A stretch of 64,000 nt of DNA from Antedon mediterranea (Eukaryota; Echinodermata; Crinoidea; Comatulida; Antedonidae). Below the pieces are notes generated by a model. It saw only the letters and a program-made list of their open reading frames with translations. It was not told the DNA's origin and searched no databases. The position numbers were made by a program, and so were the translations under genes. The stretch covers positions 13,283,312-13,347,311 of the forward strand of contig NC_092675.1 of the NCBI RefSeq assembly GCF_964355755.1, read 5' to 3'. Of this stretch, positions 49,060 through 63,680 are shown one piece after another (within the stretch, counting starts at the first letter, position 1; every line of letters begins with the position of its first letter).

Positions 49060-52000
49060 CAAAGTGCTTAGAATAGCTTCAAATCACATTTGGAGACGTT
49101 TTAGACCATTTTGTGATTTTCGAAAAAACTTGTTAACATAAAAACACGAAAGTGCTTAGAATAGCTTCAAATCGCATTTGGAAACGTTTTAGACCATTTT
49201 GTGATTTTCGAAAAAAATTGTTAACATAAAAACACCAAAGTGCTTAGAATCACATTATAAACCGTTTTAGACCATTTTGAGCATTTCGATAACAATTTTC
49301 ACACAAAAACATCAAAGAGCACAAAATAGCTTAATATCGTATTTAAAAATGTTTTAGACCATTTTGAGCATTTAGATAAAACTTTTTCACACAAAACACC
49401 AAAGTGCTTAGAATAGCTTCAAATCGCATTTGGAGACGGTTTAGACCATTTTGTGATTTTGAAAAAACTTGTTAACATAAAAACACCAAAGTGCTTAGAA
49501 TAGCTTCAAATCGCATTTGGAGACGTTTTAGACCATTTTGTGATTTTCGAAAGAACTTGTTAACATAAAAACACCAAAGTGCTTAGAATAGCTTCAAATC
49601 GTATTTGGAGACGTTTTAGACCCTTTTGAGATTTTCGAAAAAACTTGGTTACACAAAAACATCAAAGTGCTTAAAATCACATTATAAACCGTTTTAGACC
49701 ATTTTGAACATTTCGATAACACTTTTCACACAAAAACATCAAAGAGCACAAAATAGCTTAATATCGTATTTAAAAACGTTTTAGACCATTTTGAGCATTT
49801 CGACAAAACTTTTTCACACCAAAGTGCTTAGAATAGCTTCAAATCGCATTTGGAGACGTTTTAGACCATTTTGTGATTTTCGAAAAAACTTATCAACATA
49901 AAAACACCAAAGGGTTTAGAATAGCTTCAAATCGCATTTGGAGACGTTTTAGACCATTTTGTGATTTTTGAAAAAACTTGTTAACATAAAAACACCAAAG
50001 TGCTTAGAATAGCTTCAAATCACATTTGGAGACGTTTTAGACCATTTTGTGATTTTCGAAAAAACTTGTTAACATAAAAACACGAAAGTGCTTAGAATAG
50101 CTTCAAATCGCATTTGGAAACGTTTTAGACCATTTTGTGATTTTCGAAAAAGATTGTTAACATAAAAACACCAAAGTGCTTAGAATCACAATATAAACCG
50201 TTTTAGACCATTTTGAGCATTTCGATAACAATTTTCACACAAAAACATCAAAGAGCACAAAATAGCTTAATATCGTATTTAAAAATGTTTTAGACCATTT
50301 TGAGCATTTAGATAAAATTTTTCACACAAAACACCAAAGTGCTTAGAATAGCTTCAAATCGCATTTGGAGACGGTTTAGACCATTTTGTGATTTTGAAAA
50401 AACTTGTTAACATAAAAACACCAAAGTGCTTAGAATAGCTTCAAATCGCATTTGGAGACGTTTTAGACCATTTTGTGATTTTCGAAAAAACTTGTTAACA
50501 TAAAAACACCAAAGTGCTTAGAATAGCTTCAAATCGCATTTGGAGACGTTTTAGACCATTTTGTGATTTTCGAAAAAACTTGTTAACATAAAAACACCAA
50601 AGTGCTTAGAATAGCTTCAAATCGTATTTGGAGACGTTTTAGACCATTTTGAGATTTTCGAAAAAACTTGGTTACACAAAAACATCAAAGTGCTTAAAAT
50701 CACATTATAAACCGTTTTAGACCATTTTGAGCATTTCGATAACACTTTTCACACAAAAACATCAAAGAGCACAAAATAGCTTAATATCGTATTTAAAAAC
50801 GTTTTAGACCATTTTGAGCATTTCGACAAAACTTTTTCACACAAAACACCAAAGTGCTTAGAATAGCTTCAAATCGCATTTGGAGACGTTTTAGACCAAT
50901 TTGTGCATTTCGATGAAACTTGATTACACAAAAACATCAAAGTGCTTAAAATCACATTATAAACCGTTTTAGACCATTTTGAGCATTTCGATAACACTTT
51001 TCACACAAAAACATCAAAGAGCACAAAATAGCTTAATATCGTATTTAAAAACGTTTTAGACCATTTTGAGCATTTAGACAAAACTTTTTCACACAAAACA
51101 CCAAAGTGCTTAGAATAGCTTCAAATCGCATTTGGAGACGTTTTAGAACATTTTGTGTTTTTCGAAAAAAACTGTTAACATAAAAACACCAAAGTGCTTA
51201 GAATAGCTTCAAATCGCATTTGGAGACGTTTTAGAACATTTTGTGTTCTTCTAAAAAACCTGTTAACATAAAAACACCAAAGTGCTTAGAATAGCTTCAA
51301 ATCGCATTTGGAAACGTTTTAGACCATTTTGTGATTTTTGAAAAAACTTGTTAACATAAAAACACCAAAGTGCTTAGAATCACAATATAAACCGTTTTAG
51401 ACCATTTTGAGCATTTCGATAACAATTTTCACACAAAAACATCAAAGAGCACAAAATAGCTTAATATCGTATTTAAAAATGTTTTAGACCATTTTGAGCA
51501 TTTAGATAAAATTTTTCACACAAAACACCAAAGTGCTTAGAATAGCTTCAAATCGCATTTGAAGACGGTTTAGACCATTTTGTGATTTTGAAAAAACTTG
51601 TTAACATAAAAACACCAAAGTGCTAAGAATAGCTTCAAATCGCATTTGGAGACGTTTTAGACCATTTTGTGATTTTCGAAAAAACTTGTTAACATAAAAA
51701 CACCAAAGTGCTTAGAATAGCTTCAAATCGTATTTGGAGACGTTTTAGACCATTTTGAGATTTTCGAAAAAACTTGGTTACACAAAAACATCAAAGTGCT
51801 TAAAATCACATTATAAACCGTTTTAGACCATTTTGAACATTTCGATAACACTTTTCACACAAAAACATCAAAGAGCACAAAATAGCTTAATATCGTATTT
51901 AAAAACGTTTTAGACCATTTTAAGCATTTCGACAAAACTTTTTCACACAAAACACCAAAGTGCTTAGAATAGCTTCAAATCGCATTTGGAGACGTTTTAG

Positions 52001-52707
52001 ACCAATTTGTGCATTTCGATGAAACTTGATTACACAAAAACATCAAAGTGCTTAAAATCACATTATAAACCGTTTTAGACCATTTTGAGCATTTCGATAA
52101 CACTTTTCACACAAAAACATCAAAGAGCACAAAATAGCTTAATATCGTATTTAAAAACGTTTTAGACCATTTTGAGCATTTAGACAAAACTTTTTCACAC
52201 AAAACACCAAAGTGCTTAGAATAGCTTCAAATCGCATTTGGAGACGTTTTAGACCATTTTGTGCATTTCGATGAAACTTGGTTACACAAAAACATCAAAG
52301 TGCTTAAAATCACATTATAAATCGTTTTAGACCATTTTGAGCATTTCGACAAAACTTTTTCACACAAAATACCAAAGTGCTTAGAATAGCTTCAAATCGC
52401 ATTTGGAGACGTTTTAGACCATTTTGTGATTTTCGAAAAAACTTTTTAACATAAAAACACCAAAGTGCTTAGAATAGCTTCAAATCACATTTGGAGACAT
52501 TTTAGACCATTTTGTGATTTTCGAAAAAACTTGTTAACATAAAAACACGAAAGTTCTTAGAATAGCTTCAAATCGCATTTGGAAACGTTTTAGACCATTT
52601 TGTGATTTTCGAAAAAAATTGTTAACATAAAAACACCAAAGTGCTTAGAATCACATTATAAACCGTTTTAGACCATTTTGAGCATTTCGATAACAATTTT
52701 CACACAA
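49060..52707 (+). repeat. Segment duplicated at 60177-64000 (offset 11,117 then 11,293)
   Basis: Offset 11,117 at GACCCTTTTGAG (49621/60738), TTTTTCACACCAAAG (49815/60932) and G1 (51117/62234). It becomes 11,293 (plus 176, two monomers) after 51,300, where the near copy lacks an A' and an A'' monomer, and holds at CACAATATA (51383/62676) and TGCTAAG (51621/62914). The far copy is cut by the window end. Confidence 0.9.
51719..52387 (+). repeat. 669-bp octameric module, copy 11
   Basis: Full order and length, counterpart of 35569-36237 (offset 16,150). The first C has TTTTAAGCATTTCG, a mark shared only with the copies at 59434 and 63012, while the rest of its neighbourhood follows the 35-kb block. 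The module therefore joins two lineages. Confidence 0.9.
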
Positions 52708-55700
52708 AAACATCAAAGAGCACAAAATAGCTTAATATCGTATTTAAAAATGTTTTAGACCATTTTGAGCATTTAGATAAAACTTTTTCACACAAAACAC
52801 CAAAGTGCTTAGAATAGCTTCAAATCGCATTTGGAGACGTTTTAGACCATTTTGTGATTTTTGAAAAAACTTGTTAACATAAAAACACCAAAGTGCTTAG
52901 AATAGCTTCAAATCACATTTGGAGACGTTTTAGACCATTTTGTGATTTTCGAAAAAACTTGTTAACATAAAAACACGAAAGTGCTTAGAATAGCTTCAAA
53001 TCGCATTTGGAAACGTTTTAGACCATTTTGTGATTTTCGAAAAAACTTGTTAACATAAAAACACGAAAGTGCTTAGAATAGCTTCAAATCGCATTTGGAA
53101 ACGTTTTAGACCATTTTGTGATTTTCGAAAAAACTTGTTAACATAAAAACACGAAAGTGCTTAGAATAGCTTCAAATCGCATTTGGAAACGTTTTAGACC
53201 ATTTTGTGATTTTCGAAAAAAAATTGTTAACATAAAAACACCAAAGTGTTTAGAATAGCTTCAAATCGCATTTGGAGACGTTTTAGACCAATTTGTGATT
53301 TTCGAAAAAACTTATCAACATAAAAACACCAAAGGGTTTAGAATAGCTTCAAATCGCATTTGGAGACGTTTTAGACCATTTTGTGATTTTGAAAAAACTT
53401 GTTAACATAAAAACACCAAAGTGCTTAGAATAGCTTCAAATCGCATTTGGAGACGTTTTAGACCATTTTGTGATTTTCGAAAAAACTTGTTAACATAAAA
53501 ACACCAAAGTGCTTAGAATAGCTTCAAATCGTATTTGGAGACGTTTTAGACCATTTTGAGATTTTCGAAAAAACTTGGTTACACAAAAACATCAAAGTGC
53601 TTAAAATCACATTATAAACCGTTTTAGACCATTTTGAGCATTTCGGTAACACTTTTCACACAAAAACATCAAAGAGCACAAAATAGCTTAATATCGTATT
53701 TAAAAACGTTTTAGACCATTTTGAGCCTTTAGACAAAACTTTTTCACACAAAACACCAAAGTGCTTAGAATAGCTTCAAATCGCATTTGGAGACGTTTTA
53801 GACCATTTTGTGCATTTCGATGAAACTTGGTTACACAAAAACATCAAAGTGCTTAAAATCACATTATAAATCGTTTTAGACCATTTTGAGCATTTCGACA
53901 AAACTTTTTCACACAAAATACCAAAGTGCTTAGAATAGCTTCAAATCGCATTTGGAGACGTTTTAGACCATTTTGTGATTTTCGAAAAAACTTTTTAACA
54001 TAAAAACACCAAAGTGCTTAGAATAGCTTCAAATCACATTTGGAGACGTTTTAGACCATAAGTGCTTAGAATCACATTATAAACCGTTTTAGACCATTTT
54101 GAGCATTTCGATAACAATTTTCACACAAAAACATCAAAGAGCACAAAATAGCTTAATATCGTATTTAAAAATGTTTTAGACCATTTTGAGCATTTAGATA
54201 AAACTTTTTCACACAAAACACCAAAGTGCTTAGAATAGCTTCAAATCGCATTTGGAGACGTTTTAGACCATTTTGTGATTTTTGAAAAAACTTGTTAACA
54301 TAAAAACACCAAAGTGCTTAGAATAGCTTCAAATCACATTTGGAGACGTTTTAGACCATTTTGTGATTTTCGAAAAAACTTGTTAACATAAAAACACGAA
54401 AGTGCTTAGAATAGCTTCAAATCGCATTTGGAAACGTTTTAGACCATTTAGTGATTTTCGAAAAAACTTGTTAACATAAAAACACGAAAGTGCTTAGAAT
54501 AGCTTCAAATCGCATTTGGAAACGTTTTAGACCATTTTGTGATTTTCGAAAAAAATTGTTAACATAAAAACACCAAAGTGTTTAGAATAGCTTCAAATCG
54601 CATTTGGAGACGTTTTAGACCAATTTGTGATTTTCGAAAAAACTTATCAACATAAAAACACGAAAGTGCTTAGAATAGCTTCAAATCGCATTTGGAAACG
54701 TTTTAGACCATTTTGTGATTTTCGAAAAAACTTGTTAACATAAAAACATAAAAGTGCTTAGAATAGCTTCAAATCGTATTTGGAGACGTTTTAGACCATT
54801 TTGAGATTTTCGAAAAAAACTGTTAACATAAAAACACCAAAGTGCTTAGAATAGCTTCAAATCGCATTTGGAGATGTTTTAGAACATTTTGTGTTCTTCG
54901 AAAAAACCTGTTAACATAAAAACACCAAAGTGCTTAGAATAGCTTCAAATCGCATTTGGAGACGTTTTAGACCATTTTGTGATTTTTGAAAAAACTTGTT
55001 AACATAAAAACACCAAAGTGCTTAGAATAGCTTCAAATCACATTTGGAGACGTTTTAGACCATTTTGTGATTTTCGAAAAAACTTGTTAACATAAAAACA
55101 CGAAAGTGGTTAGAATAGCTTCAAATCGCATTTGGAAACGTTTTAGACCATTTTGTGATTTTCGAAAAAGATTGTTAACATAAAAACACCAAAGTGCTTA
55201 GAATCACAATATAAACCGTTTTAGACCATTTTGAGCATTTCGATAACAATTTTCACACAAAAACATCAAAGAGCACAAAATAGCTTAATATCGTATTTAA
55301 AAATGTTTTAGACCATTTTGAGCATTTAGATAAAACTTTTTCACACAAAACACCAAAGTGCTTAGAATAGCTTCAAATCGCATTTGGAGACGGTTTAGAC
55401 CATTTTGTGATTTTGAAAAAACTTGTTAACATAAAAACACCAAAGTGCTTAGAATAGCTTCAAATCGCATTTGGAGACGTTTTAGACCATTTTGTGATTT
55501 TCGAAAGAACTTGTTAACATAAAAACACCAAAGTGCTTAGAATAGCTTCAAATCGTATTTGGAGACGTTTTAGACCATTTTGAGATTTTCGAAAAAACTT
55601 GGTTACACAAAAACATCAAAGTGCTTAAAATCACATTATAAACCGTTTTAGACCATTTTGAGCATTTCGATAACACTTTTCACACAAAAACATCAAAGAG

Positions 55701-58239
55701 CACAAAATAGCTTAATATCGTATTTAAAAACGTTTTAGACCATTTTGAGCATTTCGACAAAACTTTTTCCCACAAAACACCAAAGTGCTTAGAATAGCTT
55801 CAAATCGCATTTGGAGACGTTTTAGACCATTTTGTGATTTTCGAAAAAACTTGTTAACATAAAAACATCAAAGTGTACAGAATAACTTCAAATCGCATTT
55901 GGAGACCGTTTTAGGCCAATTTGTGATTTTCGAAAAAACTTGTTAACCTAAAAATACCAAAGTGTTTAGAATAGCTTCAAATCGCATTTGGAGACGTTTT
56001 AGAACATTTTGTGATTTTCGAAAAAACTTGTTAACATAAAAACACCAAAGTGCTTCAAATCGCATTTGGAGACATTTTAGACCAATTTGTGATTTTTGAA
56101 AAAACTTGTTAACATAAAAACACCAAAGTGCTTACAATAGCTTCAAATCGTATTTGGAGACGTTTTAGACCATTTTGTGATTTTCGAAAAAACTTGTTAA
56201 CATAAAAACACCAAAGTACTTAGAATAGCTTCAAATCGCATTTGGAGACGTTTTAGACCATTTTATGCATTTCGATGAAACTTGGTTACACAAAAACATC
56301 AAAGTGCTTAAAATCACATTATAATCCGTTTTAGACCATTTTGAGCATTTCGATAACACTTTTCACACAAAAACATCAAAGAGCACAAAATAGCTTAATA
56401 TCGTATTTAAAAACTTTTTAGACCATTTTGAGCATTTCGACAAAACTTTTTCACACAAAACACCAAAGTGCTTAGAATAGCTTCAAATCGCATTTGGAGA
56501 CGTTTTAGACCATTTTGTGATTTTCGAAAAAAATTGTTAACATAAAAACACGAAAGTGCTTAGAATAGCTTCAAATCGCATTTGGAAACGTTTTAGACCA
56601 TTTTGTGATTTTCGAAAAAAATTGTTAACATAAAAACACCAAAGTGTTTAGAATAGCTTCAAATCGCATTTGGAGACGTTTTAGACCAATTTGTGATTTT
56701 CGAAAAAACTTATCAACATAAAAACACCAAAGGGTTTAGAATAGCTTCAAATCGCATTTGGAGACGTTTTAGACCATTTTGTGATTTTGAAAAAACTTGT
56801 TAACATAAAAACACCAAAGTGCTTAGAATAGCTTCAAATCGCATTTGGAGACGTTTTAGACCATTTTGTGATTTTCGAAAAAACTTGTTAACATAAAAAC
56901 ACCAAAGTGCTTAGAATAGCTTCAAATCGTATTTGGAGACGTTTTAGACCATTTTGAGATTTTCGAAAAAAATTGGTTACACAAAAACATCAAAGTGCTT
57001 AAAATCACATTATAAACCGTTTTAGACCATTTTTAGCATTTCGGTAACACTTTTCACACAAAAACATCAAAGAGCACAAAATAGCTTAATATCGTATTTA
57101 AAAACGTTTTAGACCATTTTGAGCATTTAGACAAAACTTTTTCACACAAAACACCAAAGTGCTTAGAATAGCTTCAAATCGCATTTGGAGACGTTTTAGA
57201 CCATTTTGTGCATTTCGATGAAACTTGGTTACACAAAAACATCAAAGTGCTTAAAATCACATTATAAATCGTTTTAGACCATTTTGAGCATTTCGACAAA
57301 ACTTTTTCACACAAAATACCAAAGTGCTTAGAATAGCTTCAAATCGCATTTGGAGACGTTTTAGACCATTTTGTGATTTTCGAAAAAACTTTTTAACATA
57401 AAAACACCAAAGTGCTTAGAATAGCTTCAAATCACATTTGGAGACGTTTTAGACCATAAGTGCTTAGAATCACATTATAAACCGTTTTAGACCATTTTGA
57501 GCATTTCGATAACAATTTTCACACAAAAACATCAAAGAGCACAAAATAGCTTAATATCGTATTTAAAAATGTTTTAGACCATTTTGAGCATTTAGATAAA
57601 ACTTTTTCACACAAAACACCAAAGTGCTTAGAATAGCTTCAAATCGCATTTGGAGACGTTTTAGACCATTTTGTGATTTTTGAAAAAACTTGTTAACATA
57701 AAAACACCAAAGTGCTTAGAATAGCTTCAAATCACATTTGGAGATGTTTTAGACCATTTTGTGATTTTTGAAAAAACTTGTTAACATAAAAACACGAAAG
57801 TGCTTAGAATAGCTTCAAATCACATTTGGAGACGTTGTAGACCATTTTGTGATTTTTGAAAAAACTTGTTAACATAAAAACACGAAAGTGCTTAGAATAG
57901 CTTCAAATCGCATTTGGAAACGTTTTAGACCATTTTGTGATTTTCGAAAAAGATTGTTAACATAAAAACACCAATGTGCTTAGAATCACAATATAAACCG
58001 TTTTAGACCATTTTGAGCATTTCGATAACAATTTTCACACAAAAACATCAAAGAGCACAAAATAGCTTAATATTGTATTTATAAATGTTTTAGACCATTT
58101 TGAGCATTTCGACAAAACTTTTTCACACAAAACACCAAAGTGCTTAGAATAGCTTCAAATCGCATTTGGAGACGTTTTTTATACCATTTTGTGATTTCGA
58201 TGAAACTTGATTACACAAAAACATCAAAGTGCTTAAAAT

Positions 58240-61200
58240 CACATTATAAACCGTTTTAGACCATTTTGAGCATTTCGATAACACTTTTCACACAAAAACA
58301 TCAAAGAGCACAAAATAGCTTAATATCGTATTTAAAAACGTTTTAGACCATTTTGAGCATTTAGACAAAACTTTTTCACACAAAACACCAAAGTGCTTAG
58401 AATAGCTTCAAATCGCATTTGGAGACGTTTTAGACCATTTTGTGCATTTCGATGAAACTTGATTACACAAAAACATCAAAGTGCTTAAAATCACATTATA
58501 AACCGTTTTAGACCATTTTGAGCATTTCGATAACACTTTTCACACAAAAACATCAAAGAGCACAAAATAGCTTAATATCGTATTTAAAAACGTTTTAGAC
58601 CATTTTGAGCATTTAGACAAAACTTTTTCACACAAAACACCAAAGTGCTAAGAATAGCTTCAAATCGCATTTGGAGACGTTTTAGAACATTTTGTGTTTT
58701 TCGAAAAAAACTGTTAACATAAAAACACCAAAGTGCTTAGAATAGCTTCAAATCGCATTTGGAGACGTTTTAGAACATTTTGTGTTCTTCGAAAAAACCT
58801 GTTAACATAAAAACACCAAAGTGCTTAGAATAGCTTCAAATCGCATTTGGAGACGTTTTAGACCATTTTGTGATTTTTGAAAAAACTTGTTAACATAAAA
58901 ACACCAAAGTGCTTAGAATAGCTTCAAATCACATTTGGAGACGTTTTAGACCATTTTGTGATTTTCGAAAAAACTTGTTAACATAAAAACACGAAAGTGC
59001 TTAGAATAGCTTCAAATCGCATTTGGAAACGTTTTAGACCATTTTGTGATTTTCGAAAAAGATCGTTAACATAAAAACACCAAAGTGCTTAGAATCACAA
59101 TATAAACCGTTTTAGACCATTTTGAGCATTTCGATAACAATTTTCACACAAAAACATCAAAGAGCACAAAATAGCTTAATATCGTATTTAAAAATGTTTT
59201 AGACCATTTTGAGCATTTAGATAAAATTTTTCACACAAAACACCAAAGTGCTTAGAATAGCTTCAAATCGCATTTGAAGACGGTTTAGACCATTTTGTGA
59301 TTTTGAAAAAACTTGTTAACATAAAAACACCAAAGTGCTAAGAATAGCTTCAAATCGCATTTGGAGACGTTTTAGACCATTTTGTGATTTTCGAAAAAAC
59401 TTGTTAACATAAAAACACCAAAGTGCTTAGAATAGCTTCAAATCGTATTTGGAGACGTTTTAGACCATTTTGAGATTTTCGAAAAAACTTGGTTACACAA
59501 AAACATCAAAGTGCTTAAAATCACATTATAAACCGTTTTAGACCATTTTGAACATTTCGATAACACTTTTCACACAAAAACATCAAAGAGCACAAAATAG
59601 CTTAATATCGTATTTAAAAACGTTTTAGACCATTTTAAGCATTTCGACAAAACTTCTTCACACAAAACACCAAAGTGCTTAGAATAGCTTCAAATCGCAT
59701 TTGGAGACGTTTTAGACCAATTTGTGCATTTCGATGAAACTTGATTACACAAAAACATCAACGTGCTTAAAATCACATTATAAACCGTTTTAGACCATTT
59801 TGAGCATTTCGATAACACTTTTCACACAAAAACATCAAAGAGCACAAAATAGCTTAATATCGTATTTAAAAACGTTTTAGACCATTTTGAGCATTTAGAC
59901 AAAACTTTTTCACACAAAACACCAAAGTGCTTAGAATAGCTTCAAATCGCATTTGGAGACGTTTTAGACCATTTTGTGCATTTCGATGAAACTTGGTTAC
60001 ACAAAAACATCAAAGTGCTTAAAATCACATTATAAATCGTTTTAGACCATTTTGAGCATTTCGACAAAACTTTTTCACACAAAATACCAAAGGGCTTAGA
60101 ATAGCTTCAAATCGCATTTGGAGACGTTTTAGACCATTTTGTGATTTTCGAAAAAACTTTTTTAACATAAAAAGACAAAAGTGCTTAGAATAGCTTCAAA
60201 TCACATTTGGAGACGTTTTAGACCATTTTGTGATTTTCGAAAAAACTTGTTAACATAAAAACACGAAAGTGCTTAGAATAGCTTCAAATCGCATTTGGAA
60301 ACGTTTTAGACCATTTTGTGATTTTCGAAAAAAATTGTTAACATAAAAACACCAAAGTGCTTAGAATCACATTATAAACCGTTTTAGACCATTTTGAGCA
60401 TTTCGATAACAATTTTCACACAAAAACATCAAAGAGCACAAAATAGCTTAATATCGTATTTAAAAATGTTTTAGACCATTTTGAGCATTTAGATAAAACT
60501 TTTTCACACAAAACACCAAAGTGCTTAGAATAGCTTCAAATCGCATTTGGAGACGGTTTAGACCATTTTGTGATTTTGAAAAAACTTGTTAACATAAAAA
60601 CACCAAAGTGCTTAGAATAGCTTCAAATCGCATTTGGAGACGTTTTAGACCATTTTGTGATTTTCGAAAGAACTTGTTAACATAAAAACACCAAAGTGCT
60701 TAGAATAGCTTCAAATCGTATTTGGAGACGTTTTAGACCCTTTTGAGATTTTCGAAAAAACTTGGTTACACAAAAACATCAAAGTGCTTAAAATCACATT
60801 ATAAACCGTTTTAGACCATTTTGAACATTTCGATAACACTTTTCACACAAAAACATCAAAGAGCACAAAATAGCTTAATATCGTATTTAAAAACGTTTTA
60901 GACCATTTTGAGCATTTCGACAAAACTTTTTCACACCAAAGTGCTTAGAATAGCTTCAAATCGCATTTGGAGACGTTTTAGACCATTTTGTGATTTTCGA
61001 AAAAACTTATCAACATAAAAACACCAAAAGGTTTAGAATAGCTTCAAATCGCATTTGGAGACGTTTTAGACCATTTTGTGATTTTTGAAAAAACTTGTTA
61101 ACATAAAAACACCAAAGTGCTTAGAATAGCTTCAAATCACATTTGGAGACGTTTTAGACCATTTTGTGATTTTCGAAAAAACTTGTTAACATAAAAACAC

Positions 61201-61817
61201 GAAAGTGCTTAGAATAGCTTCAAATCGCATTTGGAAACGTTTTAGACCATTTTGTGATTTTCGAAAAAGATTGTTAACATAAAAACACCAAAGTGCTTAG
61301 AATCACAATATAAACCGTTTTAGACCATTTTGAGCATTTCGATAACAATTTTCACACAAAAACATCAAAGAGCACAAAATAGCTTAATATCGTATTTAAA
61401 AATGTTTTAGACCATTTTGAGCATTTAGATAAAATTTTTCACACAAAACACCAAAGTGCTTAGAATAGCTTCAAATCGCATTTAGAGACGGTTTAGACCA
61501 TTTTGTGATTTTGAAAAAACTTGTTAACATAAAAACACCAAAGTGCTTAGAATAGCTTCAAATCGCATTTGGAGACGTTTTAGACCATTTTGTGATTTTC
61601 GAAAAAACTTGTTAACATAAAAACACCAAAGTGCTTAGAATAGCTTCAAATCGCATTTGGAGACGTTTTAGACCATTTTGTGATTTTCGAAAAAACTTGT
61701 TAACATAAAAACACCAAAGTGCTTAGAATAGCTTCAAATCGTATTTGGAGACGTTTTAGACCATTTTGAGATTTTCGAAAAAACTTGGTTACACAAAAAC
61801 ATCAAAGTGCTTAAAAT
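58240..61817 (+). repeat. 3578-bp tandem unit, copy 1 (copy 2 at 61818-64000)
   Basis: Anchors at exactly 3578 bp: G1 (58656/62234), TGCTAAG (59336/62914) and the octameric module (59434/63012). CTTTTTTAAC follows in both. Copy 2 is cut by the end of the window. AAAGATCG near 59060 and CTTCTTCACAC are private to copy 1. Confidence 0.88.
59434..60102 (+). repeat. 669-bp octameric module, copy 12
   Basis: Full order and length, with TTTTAAGCATTTCG and a private CTTCTTCACAC in the first C, TCAACGTGC before the second B and AAAGGGCTTAG in E. The next A monomer has CTTTTTTAAC and AAAAAGACAAAAG. Its tandem twin lies 3578 bp downstream. Confidence 0.9.
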
Positions 61818-63011
61818 CACATTATAAACCGTTTTAGACCATTTTGAGCATTTCGATAACACTTTTCACACAAAAACATCAAAGAGCACAAAATAGCTTA
61901 ATATCGTATTTAAAAACGTTTTAGACCATTTTGAGCATTTCGACAAAACTTTTTCACACAAAACACCAAAGTGCTTAGAATAGCTTCAAATCGCATTTGG
62001 AGACGTTTTAGACCAATTTGTGCATTTCGATGAAACTTGATTACACAAAAACATCAAAGTGCTTAAAATCACATTATAAACCGTTTTAGACCATTTTGAG
62101 CATTTCGATAACACTTTTCACACAAAAACATCAAAGAGCACAAAATAGCTTAATATCGTATTTAAAAACGTTTTAGACCATTTTGAGCATTTAGACAAAA
62201 CTTTTTCACACAAAACACCAAAGTGCTTAGAATAGCTTCAAATCGCATTTGGAGACGTTTTAGAACATTTTGTGTTTTTCGAAAAAAACTGTTAACATAA
62301 AAACACCAAAGTGCTTAGAATAGCTTCAAATCGCATTTGGAGACGTTTTAGAACATTTTGTGTTCTTCGAAAAAACCTGTTAACATAAAAACACCAAAGT
62401 GCTTAGAATAGCTTCAAATCGCATTTGGAGACGTTTTAGACCATTTTGTGATTTTTGAAAAAACTTGTTAACATAAAAACACCAAAGTGCTTAGAATAGC
62501 TTCAAATCACATTTGGAGACGTTTTAGACCATTTTGTGATTTTCGAAAAAACTTGTTAACATAAAAACACGAAAGTGCTTAGAATAGCTTCAAATCGCAT
62601 TTGGAAACGTTTTAGACCATTTTGTGATTTTCGAAAAAGATTGTTAACATAAAAACACCAAAGTGCTTAGAATCACAATATAAACCGTTTTAGACCATTT
62701 TGAGCATTTCGATAACAATTTTCACACAAAAACATCAAAGAGCACAAAATAGCTTAATATCGTATTTAAAAATGTTTTAGACCATTTTGAGCATTTAGAT
62801 AAAATTTTTCACACAAAACACCAAAGTGCTTAGAATAGCTTCAAATCGCATTTGAAGACGGTTTAGACCATTTTGTGATTTTGAAAAAACTTGTTAACAT
62901 AAAAACACCAAAGTGCTAAGAATAGCTTCAAATCGCATTTGGAGACGTTTTAGACCATTTTGTGATTTTCGAAAAAACTTGTTAACATAAAAACACCAAA
63001 GTGCTTAGAAT

Positions 63012-63680
63012 AGCTTCAAATCGTATTTGGAGACGTTTTAGACCATTTTGAGATTTTCGAAAAAACTTGGTTACACAAAAACATCAAAGTGCTTAAAATC
63101 ACATTATAAACCGTTTTAGACCATTTTGAACATTTCGATAACACTTTTCACACAAAAACATCAAAGAGCACAAAATAGCTTAATATCGTATTTAAAAACG
63201 TTTTAGACCATTTTAAGCATTTCGACAAAACTTTTTCACACAAAACACCAAAGTGCTTAGAATAGCTTCAAATCGCATTTGGAGACGTTTTAGACCAATT
63301 TGTGCATTTCGATGAAACTTGATTACACAAAAACATCAACGTGCTTAAAATCACATTATAAACCGTTTTAGACCATTTTGAGCATTTCGATAACACTTTT
63401 CACACAAAAACATCAAAGAGCACAAAATAGCTTAATATCGTATTTAAAAACGTTTTAGACCATTTTGAGCATTTAGACAAAACTTTTTCACACAAAACAC
63501 CAAAGTGCTTAGAATAGCTTCAAATCGCATTTGGAGACGTTTTAGACCATTTTGTGCATTTCGATGAAACTTGGTTACACAAAAACATCAAAGTGCTTAA
63601 AATCACATTATAAATCGTTTTAGACCATTTTGAGCATTTCGACAAAACTTTTTCACACAAAATACCAAAGGGCTTAGAAT
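63012..63680 (+). repeat. 669-bp octameric module, copy 13
   Basis: This is the twin of 59434-60102 at exactly 3578 bp, with the same TTTTAAGC and TCAACGTGC marks. The following A monomer begins AGCTTCTAATCG (private change) and keeps CTTTTTTAAC and AAAAAGACC. The window ends about 320 bp later, so the full unit is not seen. Confidence 0.9.
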
